The notes under the pieces are model-generated. The model ran no database searches, was not told where the DNA came from, and saw only the letters and a list, made by a program, of their open reading frames with translations. The position numbers were made by a program, and so were the translations under genes. 64,000 bases of DNA from contig JAQNDB010000204.1 of NCBI GenBank assembly GCA_029204045.2, positions 49,841-113,840 on the forward strand, read 5' to 3'. The stretch is from Tillandsia leiboldiana (lineage: Eukaryota > Streptophyta > Magnoliopsida > Poales > Bromeliaceae). Positions 48,300 through 56,530 of this stretch are shown here, piece by piece. The stretch's first letter is position 1, and the number at the start of each line of letters is the position of its first letter.

Positions 48300-49577
48300 T
48301 GTTGGGTTATATGTAATAAGGATCTAAATAGGGGAAAAAACACCTAGAGGGGGGTGAATAGGTGTAAACGTATAAACACTCAAAAATCGTTGCGATAAAA
48401 ACCCAATGCGGAAATAAAAATAATACGCAAGATTTTTACGTGGAAAACTCCATCACCGGAGTAAAAAACCACGGGACCGATAACACGGCAGAAATCCACT
48501 AGAATTAAAACACGTACAAGGTGATTTACCGTACACACTTACGACTCAACCTTTTCCATACGCTCCTAGAGGATCTTCTCCGCTCGCTCCACGACGCTTC
48601 TCGAATCCACGATTTGCGCCCCAACGCCGAATCCACGGCGTCGAACATCGAATCCACGACGTCCGACCGAATCCACGGTCTTCACCCAATAGCACCCTTC
48701 GAATCCACGAACGTGCCTCGCTCCGAATCCACGAGAGCGGTTGAACCTTGAATCCACAAGGACCCGCGAATCCACGCGCCGATTTTTGGGGTAAATCGTT
48801 GTTTTTGGTGGTGATGATCCGCCGAATACTTAGATCAAAGATAGATCGGAAATACCATCTAAGTATTCATTAGTTTGATTCAACTCAAGATGTGCTATGA
48901 AAACCTAGAATCAAACTAATCAATATAGATGAAGAAACATAGAGTATTCTCTAATGATTTCATTTCTTCTCTATATGAGGATCTAGAGCCGTAAAAGATG
49001 ATATATGAAAATGACGGCTATCTTCCTTAACCCTAGAAAAAGAGTCATAGGGTCTATTTATAGGTTAGAAACATTTGGAAGGAGATAAGAATCAAAAACC
49101 TAACATTTCTGGAATTTTGACGGACGGCGATCCGGATCGGATTTGGGCGATCCGGATTGCAGTAGCAATAAAGACGGTTTCCAGAAAATCAACCGTTCGG
49201 GATCCGGATCGGATTGTCTGATCCGGATCGTTCATACAATTCAGAAAACTCAACGTTCGGGATCCGGATCGTGAGATGCTGCGATCCGGATTGAAGTATT
49301 GTATGAAACAACAACCTTCGGGATCCGGATCGCTGGCTCTGATCCGGATCCTGAACTTGTCCGAACACCAGTTTTTGATAATTAAGCAATTAAAAACTCT
49401 TCCAGGTGTTTCTACACTACAAGAAGTATTCGGATCACCAATAATCTTTAGTTAAACATACCTGATCCTTTTGAATTCTTCTTTCTTGAGATTGAGGTAA
49501 ATGATCCAACTTTCTTTATCTTCAATCTTCAAGACTTAAACCTTTCACGAAACTATGCCAACTTAAATTCCGTAACA
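48300..49577 (-). mobile_element. copia-F 5' LTR
   Basis: 1,278 bp, TGTTGGG...CCGTAACA. It has eight TGGATT hairpins (48600-48781), a TATA box (minus strand, about 49054-49061) and GATCCGGATC palindromes (49127-49350). It is the inverted twin of 50114-51399. Confidence 0.93.
48600..48781 (-). other. Array of eight TGGATT-loop hairpins (copia-F LTR)
   Basis: AATCCA at 48606, 48632, 48653, 48672, 48704, 48728, 48753 and 48771; on the transcribed strand each is a TGGATT loop closed by an inverted repeat (e.g. ACGCCG/CGGCGT, GACCG/CGGTC, CCTTG/CAAGG). One stem has a C-G pair replaced by G-U relative to 50114-51399. Confidence 0.75.
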
Positions 49578-50113
49578 AAGGGAACTTGAACAATGAACTT
49601 GAACAATTTGAATGTGTGAACATCGAGGTAAGTATAACCTCAACTTGAAAGGTAAGTAGAACTTCAACTTTTGGTTTTCATTTGTTTGAATGCATGCCTC
49701 GACTAACTATTCGACTAACTATTTGGGCATGTAATATAACTAACAAGTTGATGTTCACTAACATGACATTTGGTTTTTGATTGCTTAGAAGATATGTTGG
49801 TTTTTGACTATGATTCTCTTACATATCTGAATTCTCAAATGTCATGATGATCAGATAAACTCTATCTCTGTACTAGGTTTTGAATGTTAAATATTCTTGA
49901 GGTATCTAACGATCTCTTTTTGTCAAGAATGATTTCTTTGTGCAGAGAGTACAGATGTCTAAGTCTAGAGTCTGTTTTAGGAGTTTATCTCATGTTTTAA
50001 ATTTTTGGATCTCCATTGTAAATTTTTGTTGTATGGTGATAGCAACAAAAATATCTTTTTGAATTTTCTTTAGTGGATCTGTGTTTTGTCACGAAACCGC
50101 CAAAGGGGGAGAT
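49578..50113 (+). mobile_element. copia-E interior, 3' end
   Basis: AT-rich non-coding DNA ending in the polypurine tract GCCAAAGGGGGAGAT directly before the 3' LTR. It resembles 51400-51994 (shared TTTGGGCATGTAATAT and GAGAGTACA...GTCTAAGTCTAGAGT), so both are 3' interiors of related copia elements. No gene is seen. Confidence 0.8.
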
Positions 50114-50336
50114 TGTTACGGAATTTAAGTTGGCATAGTTTCGTGAAAGGTTTAAGTCTTGAAGATTGAAGATAAAGAAAGTTGGATCATTTACCTCAAT
50201 CTCAAGAAAGAAGAATTCAAAAGGATCAGGTATGTTTAACTAAAGATTATTGGTGATCCGAATACTTCTTGTAGTGTAGAAACACCTGGAAGAGTTTTTA
50301 ATTGCTTAATTATCAAAAACTGGTGTTCGGACAAGT

Positions 50337-50575
50337 TCAGGATCCGGATCAGAGCCAGCGATCCGGATCCCGAAGGTTGTTGTTTCATACAATACTTCAA
50401 TCCGGATCGCAGCATCTCACGATCCGGATCCCGAACGTTGAGTTTTCTGAATTGTATGAACGATCCGGATCAGACAATCCGATCCGGATCCCGAACGTGT
50501 GATTGTCTGGAAACCGTCTTTTTTGCTACTGCAATCCGGATCGCCCAAATCCGATCCGGATCGCCGTCCGTCAAA
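50337..50575 (+). promoter_or_regulatory. U3 array of paired ATCCGGAT palindromes
   Basis: Eight ATCCGGAT cores occur as four pairs with about 20 bp within and about 55-65 bp between pairs, most followed by CCCGAACGTTG or similar. The array lies just upstream of the TATA box at 50629. Copia-1 and copia-3 have the same TCCGGA core but different flanks (GTCCGGACTGG). Confidence 0.7.
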
Positions 50576-50628
50576 ATTCCAGAAATGTTAGGTTTTTGAT
50601 TCTTATCTCCTTCCAAATGTTTCTAACC

Positions 50629-50636
50629 TATAAATA
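50629..50636 (+). promoter_or_regulatory. copia-E LTR TATA box
   Basis: TATAAATA in the context AACCTATAAATAGACCC, conserved in all copia LTRs of the window. Transcription start would be near 50660-50670. Confidence 0.72.
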
Positions 50637-50916
50637 GACCCTATGACTCTTTTTCTAGGGAATCCAAATAATCCACATAGCCGTCATTTTCATATATCAT
50701 CTTATACGGCTCTAGATCCACATATAGAGAAGAAAGGAAATCATTAGAGAATACTCTATGTTTCTTCATCTATATTGATTAGTTTTATTCTAGGTTTTCA
50801 TACTCACATCTTGAGTTGAATCAAACTAATGAATACTTAGATGGTATTTCCGATCTATCTTTGATCTAAGTATTCGGCGGATCATCACCACCAAAAACAA
50901 CGATTTACCCCAAAAA

Positions 50917-51105
50917 TCGGTGCGTGGATTCGCGTGTCCTTGTGGATTCAAGGTTCAACCGCTCTCGTGGATTCGGAGCGAGGCACGTTCGTGGATTCGA
51001 AGGGTGCTATTGGGTGAAGACCGTGGATTCGGTCGGACGTCGTGGATTCGACGTTGGACGCCGTGGATTCGGCGTTGGGGCGCAGATCGTGGATTCGAGA
51101 AGCGT
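50917..51105 (+). other. Array of eight TGGATT-loop hairpins (copia-E LTR)
   Basis: TGGATT at 50925, 50943, 50968, 50992, 51024, 51043, 51064 and 51090. Stems: GTGCG/CGCGT (two G-U), CCTTG/CAAGG, GCTC-T-CG/CGGAGC (bulged T), TTCG/CGAA, GACCG/CGGTC, ACGTCG/CGACGT, ACGCCG/CGGCGT, and TCG/CGA extended past a purine internal loop by GCGC/GCGT. Loop and size are constant while stems change together. It lies about 260-440 nt after the predicted start, in the leader RNA. Confidence 0.78.
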
Positions 51106-51399
51106 CGTGGAGCGAGCGGAGAAGATCCTCTAGGAGCGTATGGAAAAGGTTGAGTCGTAAGTGTGTACGGTAAATCACCTTGTACGTGTTTTAATTCTAG
51201 TGGATTTCTGTCGTGTTATCGGTCCCGTGGTTTTTTACTCCGGTGATGGAGTTTTCCACGTAAAAATCTTGCATATTATTTTTATTTCCGCATTGGGTTT
51301 TTATCGCAACGATTTTTGAGTGTTTATACGTTTACACCTATTCACCCCCCTCTAGGTGTTTTTTCCCCTATTTAGATCCTTATTACATATAACCCAACA

Positions 51400-51994
51400 G
51401 TTTTTACTTTTGAACTTTAACCTCCTTACTATTCTATTTTGGCGATTGTGACAAAAAAGGGGAGAGAAACTTGGAACTTTGAAGGTAAGACGAAACTGAA
51501 CTGAATTAACATGCCTTGAACTAACTATTTGACTAACTATTTGGGCATGTAATATTTGTTAACAAGTGATGTGATGACTTGACTAACTATGTGTAACTTG
51601 TTGAACTTGTTAATTTTTGTGAACCTTGAACTATGACATTTGGAACTTTATTGATATATGATGATATGTGAATCTTTCATTGGCTATTTTTCATACATAT
51701 CTTATAATTAATGTCATAAGTTACATGAGTATAAACTCTATCTCTCTGATTACGTATTAAAGTTTAAAATTCTTGAGGTATCTAATGATTTCTTTTGTCA
51801 AGAATTGTTTCTTTTGCAGAGAGTACAAGCGTCTAAGTCTAGAGTTTGTAATAGGAGTTTATCTCTTGTATTTACACTTTATTTGGACCATTCATATGAA
51901 TTTTTGTTGTATGGTGATCGATAGCAACAAAAATATCTTTTTGTTTATTTTTCTGGATTACATGTTTTGTCACGAAACCGCCAAAGGGGGAGAT
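51400..51994 (+). mobile_element. copia-3 interior, 3' end
   Basis: Non-coding, AT-rich, ending in the polypurine tract CCAAAGGGGGAGAT before the LTR at 51995. It is homologous to 49578-50113. No open frame resembles a retroelement protein. Confidence 0.78.
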
Positions 51995-52199
51995 TGTTAA
52001 GAATTTTGTTATTGGCATATTTCGTGATGTGTTTTGAGTCTTGAAAATTGAAGTTGAAAAATTATGGATCACACACATCGATCTCAAGAAGAATGGATTC
52101 AAAATGATCAGGTACATTTAACTAAATATTTTTGATGATTTGAATACATTCTTATAGTTTAGAAATACTTGGAAGAATTTCTCATTCCATAAAATATCA
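51995..52199 (+). mobile_element. copia-3 LTR fragment, part 3
   Basis: Starts TGTTAAGAATTTTG and matches the beginning of the copia LTRs (GGCATATTTCGTGA, AAGTTGAA, TTCTTGAGAT equivalents) until 52199, where LARD-A LTR sequence takes over. Last five bases TATCA are the reverse complement of TGATA at 21281-21285. Reverse-complemented, it continues the LTR broken at 21285: both sides line up with the uninterrupted LTR near 16678-16700. Confidence 0.88.
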
Positions 52200-52457
52200 T
52201 GTCACGCCCCGGAGTCGAAACTGCGACCCGGGCTTGCCAACAGATCTGCCACCTATGCAAAACCCCGCATAGGCGAAGCGTCCTACCTGCAAGAAAGGGC
52301 AACAGCTAAACAGATATCAGAGCTATAAAATAAAAGTGCTGTAAAACTAAAACCAACCATCTGTACAACTGGAATAATGATACAATATTCATCTCCCATA
52401 AATGATAATCATATAATTTCCTCAGATACAAAACCCAGAACTCAACAGGGAGGTATC
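52200..52457 (-). mobile_element. LARD-A 3' LTR tail, displaced
   Basis: Reverse complement of the last ~255 bp of the LARD-A LTR (compare 25625-25882), from TGTCACGCCCCGG to ...GGGAGGTATC. Its last bases GTATC (52453-52457) are the reverse complement of GATAC at 40103-40107, the LARD-B target duplication. It is the missing end of the LTR truncated at 40107. Confidence 0.92.
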
Positions 52458-52583
52458 TGTGAGGACCTGGATCCCCAGGACGAGATTACTGGTTTATCTA
52501 CAGCTCCCGGAGGCCTAAGTGGCGTGTTGGTGGGATTTGTGCCCCAATTGGACATTAGTGTTGGGCTCAGTGTGTTAATGGAT

Positions 52584-53415
52584 CACGTGGGTGATCGGTG
52601 GACTCCGTCGGAGCTCCAGAAGTGGTTTCGCGCGTCATGGATATTAAAATTGGACCCAGCGCGAAGTTTGGATCAAGGAACATCTTCCCGGATGCCTTCG
52701 GCAATTTTTAGAGTTGGAATTTGGCAAATTGGACTTCGGATTTGGATTCAGCGCGCGAAAACGATGAAAATGGACTATTCACTTGCTTTTTCCGGAGTCC
52801 GGGTGATTCGGCACGTTTTTCGAGGCAAGGGTACTGTTCCGGCACCGGCGGCGGCGGCGCGCGGTGGCCGACAGCGGCGGCGCGCGGCGGCCGGCAGCGG
52901 CGGAGCGCGGCGGAGCAGGCTCTGGCGGGTGCGCGGTCCACCGCGGAGGCGTGCACCGGTCGCGGGCCAGGTGGCGGTTCCCGGTTGGGCCGGCGCAGCG
53001 GGCGCGGTCCACGGGAAAGGCGGGTGTACGGTGGACCGGTGGGGGGACACGTGGCGCGCACCGGTTGGCCGGTCCACGTGCACCCGGTCCACGGTGCACC
53101 TGCGGGCGCCTCGGGAAGCGTGCGCACAGAGGCGCAGGCGGCGGGCGCAGAGCGCACGTGGGCGCGTTGACGGGGTGTTCCCGCGCTTGGGGCGGCCACG
53201 TGTCGGCGTCTGGGGGCGCCACGTGTCGCGCTGGGAGCGGCTGGTGTTGCTGTCGCCTGTTTGGCGGGCGACGTGGAGGCCCAGGGCGGATTCGGGCGGC
53301 TACAGTGCTCGCGCGCGGGGATTTCGGGCTGCTACAGTGCGCGCCCGAAAATCCCCTACGCCCGGAAATAGGGACATATCCGGTATTTCTTCAATTGTTT
53401 CTGCAGCCTATAAAA
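52584..53415 (+). promoter_or_regulatory. LARD-B U3 promoter region
   Basis: Six CACGTG cores (52584, 53048, 53075, 53155, 53197, 53220). TTTCGCGC lies at 52626-52633 and GCGCGAAA at 52753-52760. An inverted repeat GGGGATTTCGGGC (53317-53329) / GCCCGAAAATCCCC (53343-53356) has one bulged base and a 13-nt loop. TATAAAA is at 53409-53415. GGTCCAC and GTGGACC words recur between them. The 3' LTR repeats this layout with TATA at 60873-60879. Confidence 0.58.
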
Positions 53416-55300
53416 GCGATCCGAGCCTCCTTCTTTCCCCTTTTTCTGCCATTTCCGAGCCTCCTCTCGCCTGGGTGCCTTCAGCAAAGATGATCCGCGA
53501 GTTTGGCTGCATCCTTCTGCAAAGTTTTGGGATTTTTGGTGGCACGCTTATCGAGGTTTCTATTTTTACGGCGCCGTGCGACGCTCGTCCTTTTGGGTTC
53601 CCCTTCGTCGCGTTTCGGTGCGCGAGCTCCCCCGGCCTACTCCGACGACCTTTTCCAGTGATTTCTTCGCCGCTGGATTCGCGACGGACAGATCTACGAT
53701 CTTGGTATTTTCAGCTTTCCCTCATTTCGCGCTTTTCGAGGTGTTTGTTCGAGCTTACTGTGACCCCATTTCTGTGAAGGAGATTTGGACAGCGGCTTGG
53801 TATTTCGGCGTTATCTCCGCAACCGGGCATCGTTTGACGATGTTCTTATACACTTTTTTCATCTACTCGGCGCAAGGAATATCACAGTATTTTTATTGGA
53901 TTTTTCTGAGTTTTGCCCGAAGGTATATGTTCTTCCCCTTATCTGTAAATGGAAATACAGTTATGTTGCTGTGTGGTTTTGCGCACCTGTACTGTGGAAT
54001 TTGTAACTCGGCCTACGGGGCTCGGAATTGGACGTGCAGGTACTCGTTTCGAAGGTATCGACGCGAGGATTACTGTGGTATTTTTATGGGATTTTTCTGG
54101 GCACTTTCGGCAGGTGAAATAAGCACGACTTTGGGACTGATTTTCAGATTGTGTATACTTGGTTAATTTTGGAATAAAAGTGTAATGTTGAGCCTTATTG
54201 ATGTACTCAGGGGTGTTTTCAGTCGTTTGGAGCCAAGGCTTGCGCGACTTGTACCGAGGGTGTTATGTTGGCAGATTTTGGACCCTGGGCGTCTACCCAC
54301 TTCACCGACTTCAGGTTTGCCTTGGTTTAAGCGCTTCAGGTGGGTAAGCTTAATAGCAGTAACTATTTAAGGCTTTGAGTTGTTGTGGCAAATATAAGCA
54401 CACTTGTGGAGATGTCACCCCTCTATGACTGAGGCATGCATGTTTAGGGTACATGGTTTATGTTGGTAAGTAGGTAAGCTTGATAATGATATTTGTATAA
54501 TGATTGCAAGAATAGTATTTATGAGGTATATTGAGAACTTGCATGACTTGGACATCTATGTGATGACTAGTGTAAGCTTACCTAGGATAATTTTACCCTA
54601 TGAGATTATGTAACATGCCATGTTAGCACATAGCCTTTCATGTGGTTGGTTTATGCTTTGGGACAGGGTTTGGTAGCTATGCGCGGATTTGTACTCTGAG
54701 GAGTTATTATAATCATTCTGTTGATGGACCCTGGATGGTGGACAGGTCTAGTTTTGGGATTCCGGCATGTTGTTTATTCCTAAAGGAACTATTATTATGC
54801 TTTACCCCCCCCCCCCCTTTTTATTTCCTTGAGGACATTTGCATGCTTGTATGGTCATGTAGTTAGGCCATCTTTTACTGCTGCACTACTTATGGGAACT
54901 TGACTTAGGAGAAACCATGCTTTTCCTTTCTCCGCCTTTGCTAGTCAAGTGGTCAGTGTTGCTCGGGTTCGAGCAGGGGTCTGGATAGGGTAGTCAGGAC
55001 TTCGTGTCTGGGACAGGTTGGCTTAGTTGTGGGGCTTTGCGGCAACCGCGGATATTGGGCGGTTGACCGGATGTTTCTCTATGCACCTGATTGGGTATCA
55101 GTTTTCTTTAGTGGATGGAGTTTCCCACTTATCGTTTAGTGCATCCGATTGAGGTCGGGTCTTTCCTTGGTGGTTGAGTTTTCCCACTTTGATCAGATTG
55201 ATGATCAAGTCCTGCCGTTTAGAGATACTGGTGACATTGATGACAGAGATGCTTTACTCGTGTGGGTAGCTCCCCTCGAGTGCCGCTCCGGAGTAGGCTT

Positions 55301-55384
55301 CAGACCGTGTTGGGTTCCGGTCAGACCGTGTTGGGTTCCGGTCAGACCGTGTCGGGTGCCGGTCAGACCGTGTTGGGTTCCGGT
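55301..55384 (+). repeat. Four 21 bp tandem units in LARD-B 5' LTR
   Basis: Units CAGACCGTGTTGGGTTCCGGT at 55301, 55322, 55343 (two changes) and 55364. Confidence 0.92.
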
Positions 55385-56530
55385 CATTTGGACAGTGGAG
55401 ATACTGAGTTCGGGAGATTGGTGACAGAGCAGGCAGTACCGGGTTTTATACCGGTTCATTCGATTGAGTTTATTTCGGTCAAATACTTTTATTGTTACAC
55501 TCGTGCCTGGGGGCCGAGTGCAGACTGGTAGTTGAGTTTAGAGCAGTGCTAGTATTGTTGAGAGCCGTCTGGTTGACGGTGGTCCCGTGTTGTTGCGAGT
55601 ACTTTGACCGCTGTGTGAGAGGTTGAGCATCATGATTCTATCCGTTCTGAGAGAGAGCGTGGATTTTGACCATAGCCTGCATGATCCTCGACTCGATAGC
55701 GAGCTAGTCCGTTTGGACGCCCTACGTAATTCCTGCCCGTCAGCGGGAGGTGGTTGTAGGTGGGCGCTGGTTTGACTGGACCAGATGTGGCAGTCAGCTC
55801 GATTGGGTCGATGGTGCACTTCATGTGCTAGTGGTTGCATACCACTGTTTGGTTCTCCCCCTTTTTGCCTTTAGTTAGGGGCAGGGTAGCTGTCGAGAGT
55901 CTCCAGCCTACTCATTTCAGTCTTATGACTTGGGTTAGTTTTTGTCTCTTGAGGACTTGGTGGGCAGACCGTCGGGTCTGGCGGTGGTACCCACTGAGAA
56001 CTCCCTTTTTGGTGTAGTTCTCACACCCTTTGGGGGTTTTCCCCCCTCTTTTTCTCTCCTCTCCTTTGTTTTGCAGAGTCTTAGCGGGTGTTGCCGACTC
56101 TGCGGATGTTGATCGTGCGAGGGAGTCGCGAGCTAGATCCCTACCCGTCGTTGGAGAGTAGCGGTACCCTTCAGAGGAGATCATCAGTGCATTAGTTGTT
56201 TCTTTTTCCTCTTTTGAGAGACTATTGTAGTGAGGATATTTTGTATTGAGAGACTGTACACTGTTGTATATTGGAGTTACCTCCCGGTTGGGTTTAGAGC
56301 TTGTACTTGAGGATATTGTATTATTATTATTTTGGGAGGCAGACAGTGTTGTTTTATTTCCAGTTGTACAGTGATTGATTTTAGTTACAGCAGATTTTTA
56401 TTTATAGCTCTGATATCTGTTTAGTTATAGTACTTTTCTTGCAGGTAGGACGCTTCGCCTATGCAGGTTGGCATAGGTGGCGGATCTGTTTGGCGGGCCC
56501 GGGTCGCAGTTTCGACCCCGGGGCGTGACA

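Larger units (their letters stand above)
45024..49577 (-). mobile_element. copia-F: 5' part of a Sirevirus-type Ty1/copia element
   Basis: Minus-strand element with 5' LTR (48300-49577), primer site TGGTATCAGAGC (48286-48297), gag, protease and integrase. Reverse transcriptase, RNase H and 3' LTR would lie beyond the gap-facing end at 45024. Its LTR is almost identical to the inverted one at 50114-51399, so it is young. It appears inserted in the interior of copia-E; AAGGG at 49578-49582 would be one target-duplication copy, but the partner is not visible. Confidence 0.88.
50114..51399 (+). mobile_element. copia-E 3' LTR
   Basis: 1,286 bp, TGTTACGG...CCCAACA, near-identical inverted copy of 48300-49577. 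U3 has eight ATCCGGAT cores in four pairs (50337-50575); TATAAATA at 50629-50636; hairpin array 50917-51105; U5 ends with CCCCCCTCTAGG. Copia-E lies in the interior of copia-3; the right flank is GTTTT (51400-51404). Confidence 0.93.
52458..56530 (+). mobile_element. LARD-B 5' LTR
   Basis: 4,073 bp, TGTGAGGACC...GGGGCGTGACA. It contains one GGTTGACCGG module (about 55028-55070), the 21 bp tandem array (55301-55384) and a 13-C run (54805-54817). A frame of 466 codons overlaps the U3 and R regions (52377-53777), but it starts upstream of the LTR, crosses the TATA box and is not kept in the 40108-44159 copy. Confidence 0.92.

Noticed and set aside
52377..53777. 466-codon open frame across the LARD-B 5' LTR (417 codons at 59988-61241)
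   Set aside because: It begins in unrelated LARD-A sequence, crosses the TATA box, has Arg/Ala/Gly-rich low-complexity content from GC repeats, and is broken in the 40108-44159 copy by a 23 bp unit change. Opposite-strand and alternate frames are equally open.
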